Positions 50,727-60,300 of a DNA stretch of 64,000 nucleotides are shown one piece after another. Made by a program: the position numbers and the translations under genes. How positions within the stretch are numbered: the first letter of the stretch is position 1; each line of letters starts with the position of its first letter. The notes beneath the pieces are model-generated. The model saw only the letters and a list, made by a program, of their open reading frames with translations, was not told where the DNA came from and searched no databases. Source of the DNA: Pelomonas sp. Root1237 (lineage in GTDB: Bacteria > Pseudomonadota > Gammaproteobacteria > Burkholderiales > Burkholderiaceae_C); NCBI RefSeq assembly GCF_001425055.1, contig NZ_LMDK01000016.1:533803-597802 (forward strand). The letters are read 5' to 3'.

Positions 50727-50746
50727 ATCGGTGCGACCGATTTTTT
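50727..50746 (+). terminator. Plus-strand terminator-like hairpin in the tRNA spacer
   Basis: ATCGGT-GCG-ACCGAT followed by TTTTT reads as an intrinsic terminator on the plus strand, opposite to the tRNA genes. It could stop transcription running through from murI, but its short stem makes this uncertain. Confidence 0.4.
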
Positions 50747-50821
50747 GGAGCGGGTAACGAGGCTCGAACTCGTGACCTCAACCTTGGCAAGGTTGCGCTC
50801 TACCAACTGAGCTACACCCGC
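50746..50821 (-). tRNA. tRNA-Gly(GCC), copy 2
   Basis: Same 76-base sequence as the copy at 50624 (anticodon GCC, CCA encoded), a tandem duplicate in the cluster. Confidence 0.97.
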
Positions 50822-50833
50822 ATGGTGCTTTTT

Positions 50834-50907
50834 TGGAGGCGCGATCCGGAGTCGAACCGGACTAACCGGATTTGCAATCCGGGGCATAACCGCTTTGCTA
50901 TCGCGCC
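50834..50907 (-). tRNA. tRNA-Cys(GCA)
   Basis: Acceptor GGCGCGA, anticodon loop ATTGCAAA (anticodon GCA), T-arm GTCCGGTTCGACTCC, CCA encoded. It lies between tRNA-Gly copies, a common beta-proteobacterial Gly-Cys-Leu cluster. Confidence 0.97.
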
Positions 50908-50950
50908 GCCGTAAACCCAAGCCAGAGTCGTTTGGTGCGACCCTGACGGA

Positions 50951-50974
50951 AAAGGGAAGCCTGGGCTTCCCTTT
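50951..50974 (-). terminator. Hairpin between tRNA-Gly copy 3 and tRNA-Cys
   Basis: Perfect 11-bp arms AAAGGGAAGCC/GGCTTCCCTTT with a two-base loop, followed on the minus strand by TTTTCC. It may attenuate readthrough so that tRNA-Gly copy 3 is made in excess, or serve as a processing site. Confidence 0.6.
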
Positions 50975-50984
50975 CGGAAAATCT

Positions 50985-51060
50985 TGGAGCGGGATAAGAG
51001 GCTCGAACTCTCGACCTATACCTTGGCAAGGTATCGCTCTACCAACTGAGCTAATCCCGC
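50985..51060 (-). tRNA. tRNA-Gly(GCC), copy 3 (distinct isodecoder)
   Basis: Anticodon loop TTGCCAA (GCC) as in copies 1 and 2, but the acceptor (GCGGGAT) and anticodon stem (ATACC/GGTAT) differ, so it is a different isodecoder. CCA is encoded. It is the promoter-proximal gene of the cluster. Confidence 0.97.
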
Positions 51061-51120
51061 TTTGTTTCCTTCATTTCTCTAGTCAGTCAGCTATGCAGCT
51101 GCCTATCTAGCGAAGCTGGC

Positions 51121-51150
51121 ATTGTAATCCAATTTTTGGTCGGATGACAA
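51121..51150 (-). promoter_or_regulatory. Promoter of the tRNA-Gly-Cys-Gly-Gly cluster
   Basis: On the minus strand TTGTCA (51145-51150) and TACAAT (51121-51126) are separated by 18 bases, about 60 bases before tRNA-Gly copy 3. The element lies in the 101 bases between lon and the first tRNA. Confidence 0.65.
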
Positions 51151-51161
51151 GCCAGTCGCAC

Positions 51162-53576
51162 TCAGTGCGGCACCACCGTGCTCTTGGCCGCGGCCTCTTC
51201 CGGCTTGGCGGCGGCAACGGCCACCTCTTCGTCGGGCAACGGCGTTGGCATGGCTTCCAGGGCGACTTCGAGTACGCGTTCGATCCATCGGACCGGCACG
51301 ATCTCGAGCTGGTTCTTCACGTTTTCGGGGATGTCCTGCAGGTCCTTGACGTTGTCTTCCGGAATCATCACGGTCTTGATACCACCACGGTGAGCGGCGA
51401 GCAGCTTTTCTTTCAGGCCACCGATGGCGGTGACTTCGCCGCGCAATGTGATTTCGCCAGTCATCGCGACATCGGCACGCACCGGGATGCCGGTCAGTGC
51501 AGACACGAAGGCAGTGGTCATCGCGGCACCCGCGCTCGGGCCGTCCTTGGGCGTTGCGCCGTCGGGCACGTGGACGTGCACGTCGCGCTTCTCGAAGACC
51601 TCGTCCTTGATGCCCAGGCGACGGGCGCGCGAACGCACCACCGTGCGAGCAGCCTCGACGGACTCCTTCATCACGTCACCCAGCGAACCGGTGCGGATGA
51701 TGTTGCCCTTGCCGGGCATCGCGGTGGCTTCGATGGTCAGCAGATCGCCGCCCACTTCGGTCCACGCGAGACCGACCACCTGGCCGACCTGGTTCTTCTT
51801 CTCGGCACGACCGAAGTCGTACTTGCGCACACCGAGGAAGTCGTTGAGGTTGTCCTCAGTGACGGTGACCTTGCCTTCGTAGGTCTTGAGCTGGATGCCC
51901 TTGACCACCTTGCGGCAGATCTTGGACATCTCGCGTTCAAGCGAACGCACACCGGCTTCACGCGTGTAGTAGCGGATGATCCCGCGCACGGCGGACTCGG
52001 TGACATCCAACTCCTCGTCCAGCACGCCGTTGTTCTTGCGTTGCTTGGGCAGCAGGTAGGTCTGCGCGATGTTGACCTTCTCGTCCTCGGTGTAACCCGA
52101 CAGGCGGATGACTTCCATGCGGTCCAGCAGGGCCGGCGGGATGTTCATCGAGTTGGACGTGGCCACGAACATCACATCGGACAGGTCGAAATCGACCTCG
52201 ATGTAGTGGTCGCCGAAGGTGTGGTTCTGCTCCGGGTCCAGGACTTCCAGCAGCGCCGAGGACGGATCGCCGCGGAAGTCCATGCCCAGCTTGTCGATCT
52301 CGTCGAGCAGGAACAGCGGATTGCGCGTGCCAACCTTGGTCAGCGACTGCAGCACCTTGCCCGGCATGGAGCCGATGTAGGTGCGACGGTGGCCGCGGAT
52401 CTCGGCTTCATCGCGCACGCCGCCCAGCGCCATGCGGATGAATTTGCGGCCGGTGGCGCGTGCCACGCTCTGGCCGAGCGAGGTCTTGCCGACGCCCGGA
52501 GGGCCGACCAGGCACAAGATGGGCGCCTTGACCTTCTCGACGCGCTGCTGCACCGCGAGATATTCAAGGATGCGGTCCTTGACCTTCTCAAGGCCGTAGT
52601 GGTCTTCGTTGAGCACGTCCTCGGCGTTCTTGAGGTCGTGCTTGATCTTGGTCTTCTTGCTCCAGGGCAGGTTGACCAGCGTGTCGATGTAGTTGCGCAC
52701 CACCGTCGCTTCGGCGGACATGGGCGACATCAGCTTGAGCTTCTTCAGCTCGGCGTCGGCCTTCTTGCGCGCTTCCTTGGGCATGCGGGCCGCGAGGATC
52801 TTCTTCTCGAGCTCCTCCATGTCGGCGCCTTCTTCGCCGTCGCCGAGCTCCTTCTGGATGGCCTTGACCTGCTCGTTCAGGTAGTACTCGCGCTGGCTCT
52901 TCTCCATCTGGCGCTTGACGCGGCCACGGATGCGCTTTTCGACCTGCAGGATGTCAACCTCGTGCTCGAGCAGGTCGAGCAGCTTTTCCAGGCGCTTGGC
53001 CACTTCGGCCAGGTCCAGCACGGCCTGCTTGGCATCAAGCTTGAGCGGCAGGTGGGCGGCGATGGTGTCGGCCAGGCGACCCGGATCGTCGATGCCGCCG
53101 ATGGACGTGAGGATCTCGGGCGGGATCTTCTTGTTGAGCTTGACGTACTGGTCGAACTGCTGAGTGACGGCGCGGCGCAGGGCCTCGACTTCAGGCGCAT
53201 GCTCGGTCTCGGGCGGAATGGGCGTGACTTCAGCAACGAAGTGCTCACCCGGCTCGGTGATGGACAGGGTCGTAGCGCGCTGCAGGCCTTCGACCAGCAC
53301 CTTCACGGTGCCATCGGGCAGCTTGAGCATCTGCAGGATGCTGGAGACGCAGCCGACCTCGAACATGTCTTCGGGCTTGGGCTCGTCCTTGCCGGCGGCC
53401 TTCTGGGCCACGAGCATGATCTGGCGGCCCGCTTCCATCGCGGCTTCCAGCGCCTTGATGGACTTGGGCCGGCCCACGAACAGCGGGATGACCATGTGCG
53501 GGAAGACGACGACATCGCGCAGCGGCAGCAGCGGCAGCGTGATGGGGTCGGCGGGGAGGATGGGATGTCCGGACAT
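51162..53576 (-). CDS. lon: Lon ATP-dependent serine protease
   Basis: Lon degrades misfolded and regulatory proteins. The 804-residue protein has the N-terminal substrate-binding domain (LPLLPLRDVVVFPHMV), the AAA+ module with Walker A GPPGVGKTSLG (about 355) and the catalytic Ser-Lys dyad domain with the Ser in GPSAGAAM. Length and domains are those of the classical LonA form. It is 70 bases downstream of clpX, with AGAGG before the ATG. Confidence 0.98.
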   Translation of the reverse strand: MSGHPILPADPITLPLLPLRDVVVFPHMVIPLFVGRPKSIKALEAAMEAGRQIMLVAQKAAGKDEPKPEDMFEVGCVSSILQMLKLPDGTVKVLVEGLQRATTLSITEPGEHFVAEVTPIPPETEHAPEVEALRRAVTQQFDQYVKLNKKIPPEILTSIGGIDDPGRLADTIAAHLPLKLDAKQAVLDLAEVAKRLEKLLDLLEHEVDILQVEKRIRGRVKRQMEKSQREYYLNEQVKAIQKELGDGEEGADMEELEKKILAARMPKEARKKADAELKKLKLMSPMSAEATVVRNYIDTLVNLPWSKKTKIKHDLKNAEDVLNEDHYGLEKVKDRILEYLAVQQRVEKVKAPILCLVGPPGVGKTSLGQSVARATGRKFIRMALGGVRDEAEIRGHRRTYIGSMPGKVLQSLTKVGTRNPLFLLDEIDKLGMDFRGDPSSALLEVLDPEQNHTFGDHYIEVDFDLSDVMFVATSNSMNIPPALLDRMEVIRLSGYTEDEKVNIAQTYLLPKQRKNNGVLDEELDVTESAVRGIIRYYTREAGVRSLEREMSKICRKVVKGIQLKTYEGKVTVTEDNLNDFLGVRKYDFGRAEKKNQVGQVVGLAWTEVGGDLLTIEATAMPGKGNIIRTGSLGDVMKESVEAARTVVRSRARRLGIKDEVFEKRDVHVHVPDGATPKDGPSAGAAMTTAFVSALTGIPVRADVAMTGEITLRGEVTAIGGLKEKLLAAHRGGIKTVMIPEDNVKDLQDIPENVKNQLEIVPVRWIERVLEVALEAMPTPLPDEEVAVAAAKPEEAAAKSTVVPH

Positions 53577-53646
53577 GAAGACCTCTCTTTCTCAGGTCGA
53601 TGTGCGGCCTGAGGGGGCGATTGCAAGTTGAGGGCTTAGTAGGGGC

Positions 53647-54915
53647 TCAGGCGCTGGCCTTTTGCTCGCGGTAGACCAGCAAGGGACGTGCCGACGTGTC
53701 CTCGATGTTGTGCTCGTCGAGCACAACCTTTTCGACGCCATCGAGCGCGGGCAGGTCAAACATGGTGTCGATCAGCGACTGCTCCATGATGGAACGCAGG
53801 CCGCGGGCGCCGGTCTTGCGGGCAAGGGCCTTGCGAGCAATGGCAACAAGCGCCGGCTTGCGGATTTCGAGTTCGACACCGTCCATCTGGAACAGCTGCT
53901 GGTATTGCTTGAGCAGCGCGTTCTTGGGCTCGGTCAGGATCTGCACCAGGGCGTCTTCGGTCAGCTCGCCAAGTGTGGCGACCACGGGTAGGCGGCCGAC
54001 CAGTTCGGGGATGAGGCCGAACTTGATGATGTCCTCGGGCTCGCACTCGCGGAACACCTCAGAAACACGGCGTTCGCTCTTGCTCTTCACCGTCGCGCCG
54101 AAGCCGATGCCGGACTTCTCGCTGCGGTTCTGGATGACCTTCTCCAGGCCGTCGAAAGCACCGCCGCAGATGAACAGGATGTTGGTCGTGTCGATCTGCA
54201 GGAAGTCCTGGTTCGGGTGCTTGCGGCCACCTTGCGGCGGCACCGAAGCCATCGTGCCTTCGACGAGCTTGAGCAGCGCCTGCTGCACGCCTTCGCCGGA
54301 GACGTCCCGCGTGATGGAAGGGTTATCGGCCTTGCGCGAGATCTTGTCGATCTCGTCGATGTAGACGATGCCGCGCTGCGCCCGCTCGACGTCGTAATTG
54401 CAGTTCTGCAACAGCTTCTGGATGATGTTCTCGACGTCCTCGCCGACGTAACCGGCCTCGGTCAGCGTCGTCGCATCGGCGATCACGAAGGGCACGTTCA
54501 GGAGGCGCGCCAACGTCTGCGCCAACAGCGTCTTGCCGGAGCCCGTGGGGCCGATCAGCAGGATGTTGCTCTTGGACAGCTCGACCGAATCCTTGGTCGA
54601 CGCCATGTGGCGCAGGCGCTTGTAATGGTTGTAGACGGCCACGGCGAGGGTGCGCTTGGCGACGTCCTGGCCGATGACGTACTGGTCGAGGCTGGACTTG
54701 ATCTCGCTCGGCACGGGCAGGTCGGACTTGCCAGCACGGGCAGCGGGGGCCGGCGCCGGGATCTCGTCACGGACGATGTCGTTGCACAGCTCGATGCATT
54801 CGTCGCAGATGAAGACCGACGGACCGGCGATCAGCTTCTTGACTTCATGCTGGCTCTTGCCACAGAACGAGCAGTACAAAACTTTTTCGCTGGAGGTGCC
54901 TTTTTTGTCGGCCAT
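53647..54915 (-). CDS. clpX: ClpX, ATPase subunit of the ClpXP protease
   Basis: ClpX unfolds and feeds substrates to ClpP. The 422-residue protein has an N-terminal C4 zinc finger (CSFCGKSQ...ICDECIELC), Walker A GPTGSGKT (about 120), Walker [12 protein letters not shown] and the IGF-type loop region (KSGIGFGA). It lies downstream of clpP with a 133-base spacer containing a long hairpin. Confidence 0.98.
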   Translation of the reverse strand: MADKKGTSSEKVLYCSFCGKSQHEVKKLIAGPSVFICDECIELCNDIVRDEIPAPAPAARAGKSDLPVPSEIKSSLDQYVIGQDVAKRTLAVAVYNHYKRLRHMASTKDSVELSKSNILLIGPTGSGKTLLAQTLARLLNVPFVIADATTLTEAGYVGEDVENIIQKLLQNCNYDVERAQRGIVYIDEIDKISRKADNPSITRDVSGEGVQQALLKLVEGTMASVPPQGGRKHPNQDFLQIDTTNILFICGGAFDGLEKVIQNRSEKSGIGFGATVKSKSERRVSEVFRECEPEDIIKFGLIPELVGRLPVVATLGELTEDALVQILTEPKNALLKQYQQLFQMDGVELEIRKPALVAIARKALARKTGARGLRSIMEQSLIDTMFDLPALDGVEKVVLDEHNIEDTSARPLLVYREQKASA

Positions 54916-54978
54916 GGGTCTGCTCGGGGATGCCAGTGGACAGGCGGGTGCCTGAAATGATGATAGTCCAAACGATCT

Positions 54979-55006
54979 CGGGGCCCTCGTAGGGATAAGG
55001 GCCCCG
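54979..55006. other. Long hairpin between clpP and clpX
   Basis: Arms CGGGGCCCT (54979-54987) and AGGGCCCCG (54998-55006) form a 9-bp stem. On the minus strand only a weak T tract follows, so it may be a partial terminator or processing site adjusting the ClpP/ClpX ratio. Confidence 0.6.
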
Positions 55007-55048
55007 ATTTCACCGCGAATCCGGGGGGCAGTTACGGCCCCTCACAAC

Positions 55049-55657
55049 TCAGGGCCGGTGTTCCAGCACCTGGTCGATCAGGCCGTAGTTCTGAGCCTCG
55101 GCAGCGGACATGAAATAGTCGCGCTCGGTGTCCGACTGGATTTTCTCCAGGGTCTGGCCGGTGCGCTCGGCCAGGATGCGATTCAAGGTGTCGCGAGTCT
55201 TCAAGATTTCACGCGCATGGATTTCAATATCCGTAGCCTGCCCCTGAGCGCCGCCCAGCGGCTGGTGAATCATCACTTTGGCATTGGGCAGGGAGAAGCG
55301 CTTGCCCTTGGCGCCGGCCGCAAGCAGGAAGGCGCCCATGCTGGCCGCCATGCCCATGCACAGCGTCGACACCTCCGGCTTGATGAAGTTCATCGTGTCG
55401 TAGATGGACATGCCGGCCGACACGCTACCGCCCGGGCTGTTGATGTAGAGCGAGATCTCCTTGTCGGGGTTTTCGCTTTCCAGGAACAGCAATTGGGCCA
55501 CGACGATGTTGGCGACCGCGTCGTTGACGGGCCCTACCAGGAAGACGATGCGCTCGCGCAGCAGGCGCGAGTAGATGTCGTAGGCGCGCTCGCCGCGACC
55601 CGACGTTTCGATGACCATGGGCACGAGGCCCAGATTGCTGGTTTCGAGAGCGCTCAT
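55049..55657 (-). CDS. clpP: ClpP, protease core of ClpXP/ClpAP
   Basis: ClpP is the tetradecameric serine protease of the Clp system. The 202-residue protein contains the catalytic Ser in GMAASMGA, the His in MIHQPLGG and YINSPGG. It has a heat-shock-type promoter upstream and lies after tig, the standard order tig-clpP-clpX-lon. Confidence 0.98.
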   Translation of the reverse strand: MSALETSNLGLVPMVIETSGRGERAYDIYSRLLRERIVFLVGPVNDAVANIVVAQLLFLESENPDKEISLYINSPGGSVSAGMSIYDTMNFIKPEVSTLCMGMAASMGAFLLAAGAKGKRFSLPNAKVMIHQPLGGAQGQATDIEIHAREILKTRDTLNRILAERTGQTLEKIQSDTERDYFMSAAEAQNYGLIDQVLEHRP

Positions 55658-55690
55658 TCAGATCCTTGAAAACTAAACCGGTAACAGCCG

Positions 55691-55718
55691 TTATGGGGGC
55701 AGATTATGGCGATGCAAG
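55691..55718 (-). promoter_or_regulatory. Sigma-32-like heat-shock promoter of clpP
   Basis: On the minus strand CTTGCA (55713-55718) is followed after 14 bases by CCCCATAA (55691-55698), a close match to the sigma-32 consensus (CTTGAA, 13-15 bases, CCCCAT-T). It lies 34 bases before the clpP start. Confidence 0.65.
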
Positions 55719-55719
55719 T

Positions 55720-55751
55720 AAAAAGGCGCCGGCCTTGCGGCACGGCGCCTT
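55720..55751 (-). terminator. Intrinsic terminator after tig
   Basis: On the minus strand stem AAGGCGCCG/CGGCGCCTT with an 11-base loop is followed by TTTTTAC. It separates tig from clpP, so the clpP heat-shock promoter can act independently. Confidence 0.9.
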
Positions 55752-55768
55752 CGTGAGGCCAGGACTCT

Positions 55769-57082
55769 TCAGTTGCCGGTGGCCATCAGCTCGTCAAAAG
55801 GCAGAGCCTTGTCGGTCACCTTGGCGGTGGAAAGGACGAAGTCGGTGACATTGTTCTCGACGACGACGGCCTCGACCTCGGCCATGCGCTCGCGGTCGCC
55901 CAGGTACCAGCGCATGACTTCGGCGGGCTTCTCGTAGCTTTGCGACAGCTCTTCGATGTGGGCTTGCAGTTGGGCAGGCTTGGCATGCAGGTTGTTGGCG
56001 CGCACCAACTCGGAAACCACCAGGCCCAGGCGCACGCGGCGCTCGGCCTGCGGCTTGAAGATGTCGGTGGGGATCTCGGCCTTGTCGGCATCCTTGACGC
56101 CGCGCTTTTTCAGGTCTTCACGGGCCTGCTCGACCATGCGCGCCGCTTCGCCCTGCACCAGGGCATTCGGCACTTCCAGCTCGGAGGCCGCGACCAAGGC
56201 GTCCATGACGGCACCCTTGTTGCGCGCCAGCACGCGGAACTTCACTTCGCGCTCGAGGTTCTTCTTGATGTCGGCACGCAGGCCTTCAACCGTCGCGTCC
56301 TTGATGCCCAGGGACTTGGCGAATGCCTCGTTCACTTCAGGCAGGTGCTGGGCTTCGATCTTCTTGACCGTGACGAGGAAGTCAGCTTCCTTGCCCGCCA
56401 CGTCCTTGCCGTGATAGTCCTCGGGGAACTGCAGCGGGAAGGTCTTGCTCTCGCCCGACTTCATGCCGCGCACGGCGGCGTCGAACTGCTCCAGCATCTG
56501 GCCTTCGCCGATCAGGAACTGAAAACCCTCGGCCTTGCCGCCGGCGAAGGGCTCGCCGTCGATCTTGCCTTCGAAGTCGATAGTGACGCGGTCCCCAACC
56601 TGGGCCACGTCGGCCGCCGGGCGCTGGGCGAAGCTGCGGCGCTGCTTGCGCAGGATCTCGATGGTCTTGTCGATGGCTTCATCGGTCACGTCGCTGGTGA
56701 CGCGTTCGACTTCCGCAGCCGCCAGATCACCGATCTTGACTTCAGGGTAGATCTCGAAGGTCGCGTCAAAGGCCATCTGGCCTTCAGGCGCTTCGTTCTT
56801 CTGCTCGATGCGCGGCGCGCCAGCGACGCGCAGCTGGGCCTCGTTGGCGGCGTTGTTGAAGGCGGCGCCGAGCTTGTCGTTGACGACTTCGTACTGCACC
56901 GAGTAGCCATAGCGCTGGGCGACGACGTTCATCGGCACCTTGCCGGGACGGAAGCCGTCGGCCTTGACGGTGCGGGCCAGCTTTTTCAGGCGGGCTTCGA
57001 CTTCGCTGTTGATCTCAGCGGCCGCGACGTGCAAGGTGATGCGACGTTCCAGCTTTTCCAGGGTTTCGACGGTGACGGCCAT
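55769..57082 (-). CDS. tig: Trigger factor, ribosome-bound chaperone
   Basis: Tig binds nascent chains at the ribosome exit tunnel and has peptidyl-prolyl isomerase activity. The 437-residue protein has the N-terminal ribosome-binding motif GFRPGKVPMNVV (about 41-52), the FKBP-like PPIase domain from about residue 150 and the helical C-terminal domain. It is preceded by tRNA-Leu and its own start region and followed by a terminator and clpP. Confidence 0.97.
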   Translation of the reverse strand: MAVTVETLEKLERRITLHVAAAEINSEVEARLKKLARTVKADGFRPGKVPMNVVAQRYGYSVQYEVVNDKLGAAFNNAANEAQLRVAGAPRIEQKNEAPEGQMAFDATFEIYPEVKIGDLAAAEVERVTSDVTDEAIDKTIEILRKQRRSFAQRPAADVAQVGDRVTIDFEGKIDGEPFAGGKAEGFQFLIGEGQMLEQFDAAVRGMKSGESKTFPLQFPEDYHGKDVAGKEADFLVTVKKIEAQHLPEVNEAFAKSLGIKDATVEGLRADIKKNLEREVKFRVLARNKGAVMDALVAASELEVPNALVQGEAARMVEQAREDLKKRGVKDADKAEIPTDIFKPQAERRVRLGLVVSELVRANNLHAKPAQLQAHIEELSQSYEKPAEVMRWYLGDRERMAEVEAVVVENNVTDFVLSTAKVTDKALPFDELMATGN

Positions 57083-57111
57083 GATGGACTCGGGAGAACG
57101 GTTGTTGACAG

Positions 57112-57198
57112 TGGTGCGCGGGGCCGGACTCGAACCGGCACGCCCGTGAAGGCGTCAGGACCTAAACCTGGTGCGTCTACCAATTTCGCCACCCGCGC
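57112..57198 (-). tRNA. tRNA-Leu(UAG)
   Basis: Type II tRNA with acceptor GCGCGGG, anticodon stem-loop CAGG-TTTAGGT-CCTG (anticodon UAG), a long variable arm, T-loop GGTTCGAGTCC and an encoded CCA. It lies 29 bases before tig, the usual tRNA-Leu-tig order, and may be cotranscribed with it. Confidence 0.97.
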
Positions 57199-57216
57199 AA
57201 CGGGTTGGTTCTGATT

Positions 57217-57266
57217 GGGTTGCTCAAGAGCAACCCCGTAGGCGATTCGGCAAACCGGCGATTGTA
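57217..57266 (-). promoter_or_regulatory. Promoter and leader hairpin of tRNA-Leu(UAG)
   Basis: On the minus strand a near-consensus -10 (TACAAT, 57261-57266) precedes the gene, with a poor -35. Between it and the tRNA lies a perfect hairpin, GGGTTGCTC/GAGCAACCC with a two-base loop (57217-57236), probably in the precursor leader. Confidence 0.45.
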
Positions 57267-57287
57267 GCGATCCTGCGTGGCTTGCCC

Positions 57288-57310
57288 GCCGCCCCGGTCC
57301 ACGGGGCGGC
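57288..57310. terminator. GC-rich hairpin after the RND pump gene
   Basis: GCCGCCCCG/CGGGGCGGC with a five-base loop lies about 30 bases after the RND stop codon. No T run follows on the minus strand, so termination there is possible but not canonical. Confidence 0.4.
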
Positions 57311-57339
57311 AAAACCCTGACGAAAAGGCTTGCGCCTCG

Positions 57340-60300
57340 TCAGGCCTGGCCAGGAATTTCGCTGTCAACGAAGCGGCTGTGCAGCCGGCTGTGCTCCTCA
57401 GGGCGCATGACGCGAAAGACCACGGAATACATCGCCGGCAGCGCGAGCAGTGTCAACGCAGTTGCGACGATGAGCCCGCCCATGATGGCCACGGCCATCG
57501 GCCCCCAGAAGACGCTGCGCGACAACGGAATCATGGCCAGCACCGCCGCGGCGGCCGTCAGCACGATAGGACGGAAACGCCGCACAGCCGACTCCACGAC
57601 GGCCGACCAATCCGGCACACCTCGGGCACGGTCCTGCTCGATCTGGTCGATGAGGATCACGGAATTTCTGATGATCATCCCGAACAGTGCGATCACGCCC
57701 AGCAAGGCGACAAAGCCAAACGGTCGGTTCAGCACCAACAGCGCGAACGCAACGCCGGCGATACCGAAGAAGCCCGTCAGGAATGCCAGTGCCGCGCGGA
57801 CGAAGCTGTGCAGCTGGAGCATCAGCAGCGTCAGCATGATGAAGAGCGCGATCGGCACGCCCGCGCCGATCGAGCCTGTGCCCTTGCTGCTTTCCTCCAC
57901 GGCACCCGCGATCTGGATGCCGTAGCCGACCGGCATCTTCTTCTGCAGTTCGTCGAGCTGGGGCCAGACCTCCTTGGTCACCGTTGCGCCCTGCAGGCCC
58001 TCGGCGACGTCGCCCTGCACCGTGACGGCGTAGAGACGGCCCTCGCGCCACATGACGCCAGGCTCCCAGTCGAACTCGACCTTGGCGATCTGCGTCAGCG
58101 GAATGGAGCGGCCGGTGCTGGTCGGCACATAGGCGTTGGCGATGTCGGTGATGACGGCGCGCTCGTCCAGCGGTTGGCGCAGCACGATGTCGACCAGCTT
58201 GTCCGCTTCACGGTACTGGCCGATGACGCTGCCCGACAGCAGGGTGCGCGCCGACTGCGCCAGGCTCTGGCTCGTGACGCCCAGCGCCCTCGCTTTGTCC
58301 TGGTCGACCTTGAGGCGCAGCATCTTGACGTTTTCGTTCCAGTTGTCATTGACGCCGCGCATATTGGGGCTGGTGCGCAGGATGTCCTTGGCCTTGTCGG
58401 CCCAGTCGCGCACGATCTTCGGGTCGGCACCGGTGACGCGGAACTGCACCGGGTAGGGCACCGGCGGGCCATTGGGCAGCAGCTTGACGCGGCCGCGCGC
58501 CTCCGGGAACTCCTCGGCCAGCACGGCCGGCAGGCGCTTGCGCAACTCCTCGCGCGCCGTCAGGTCCTTGGGCAGCAGGATGGACTGCGTGACGTTGGCC
58601 TGCGGGAAGATCTGGTCCAGCGGCAGGTAGAAACGCGGCACACCGGAGCCGATCCAGCTCGTCACGCTGGCGATGCCCGGCTCCTTGAGCATGCGCGCCT
58701 CGAAGCGCTTCGCGAGAAGCTCCGTCTCCTGGATGGTCGAACCCTCGGGCAGCCAGAGGTCGACGAGCACCTCGGGGCGGCTCGAATCGGGGAAGAACTG
58801 CTGCTGCACCTTGCCCATGCCGAAGATGCCGAGTGCGAACACGAGCAGCGTGATGGCGATGGTCTTCCAGCGGTTCTCCACGCACCAGCGCACCACGCCG
58901 CGGAAGCGGTTGTAGAAGGGCGTGTCGAAGAGCTCGTGCACCTCGCCGTCCGCCGCCGGCTTGCTCTTCAACAGCAAGGCGCCGAGGTAAGGCACAAAAT
59001 AGACCGAGACGACCCAGGAGATGATCAGCGACGCGGCCGTCACCGCAAAGATCGCGAAGGTGTACTCACCCACCGTCGACTTGGCCAAACCGATGGGCAG
59101 GAAGCCCACCGCCGTGATCAGCGTGCCCGTCAGCATGGGCATGGCGGTGACGTCGTAGGCGAAAGTGGCGGCATGCATCTTGTCGTAGCCCTCTTCGAGC
59201 TTGCGCACCATCATCTCGACGGCAATGATGGCGTCGTCCACCAGCAGGCCTAACGCGATGATCAGCGACCCGAGCGAGATCTTGTGCAGGCCGACGCCCC
59301 AATAGAACATCGTCGTGAAGGTGATGGCCAGCACCAGCGGGATGGTGATGCCAACGACCAGGCCGGGCCAGATGTCGATGCGCAGCGGTTTGGTGTGCAG
59401 GCCCAGCGAAATGAAGCTGACCGCCAGCACGATGACGACAGCCTCGATGAGCACATGCACGAATTCGCCCACCGAGGTGGTGACGGCCTTGGGCTGGTCC
59501 TGCACCTGCTCGAGCTGGATGCCGGCCGGCAGTTCGCGCTCGATGCCCTTGAGCGCGATGTTCAGCGCCTTGCCCATCGCGATGATGTCGCCTCCCTTGG
59601 CCATGGACACGCCCAGGGCCAGCACTTCCTTGCCCTGGTGGCGCACCTTGGTGGCTGGCGGGTCGACGTACTCGCGCTTGATGGTGGCGATGTCGCCCAG
59701 GCGCATCTGGCTGGCCACGCCCGTCTGCGGGTTGATGGCACGGATGGGCACCTCGGCCAGGGCCTGGGCCGTCGTGAACTGACCCTGCACCCGCACCTGG
59801 AAGTTGGCGCTGCCGGCGTTCAGCACCCCTGCACCCTCGACGGCGTTCTGCGTGCCGATCTGGTTGATGACCTGGCTGAAATCCAGGCCCAGCTGGGCCA
59901 GGCGCTTTTGCGAAATCTCGATGAAGACCTTCTCGGGCTGCACGCCAAAGATCTCGACTTTGGCCACGTCCTTGACCTGCAGCAGGGCCTGGCGCACGCG
60001 GTCGGCATGCTCACGCAGCTCCTCGCGGCTGAAGCCGTCGGCCGACAGCGCATAGATGGAGCCGTAAACGTCGCCGAACTCGTCATTGAACACGGGGCCC
60101 AGCACACCCGCGGGCAGCGAGCTGCGCATGTCGCCGATCTTCTTGCGCGTCTGGTACCAGAGGTCGGCGACCTCCTTGGGCGGCGTGTTGTCCTTGACCT
60201 GGAAGACCGTCAGCGACTCGCCGGGCTTGGTGTACGAGCGGATCTTGTCCGCGTGGTTCACCTCCTGCAGCGTCTTCTCGATCTTGTCGGTGACCTGGTC

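Noticed and set aside
50377-51060. tRNA cluster as a site of an integrated island
   Set aside because: There is no integrase, direct repeat of a tRNA end or change in gene character on either side.
51144-53612. An 822-codon plus-strand frame opposite lon
   Set aside because: It covers a complete Lon gene in antisense with no recognised domains.
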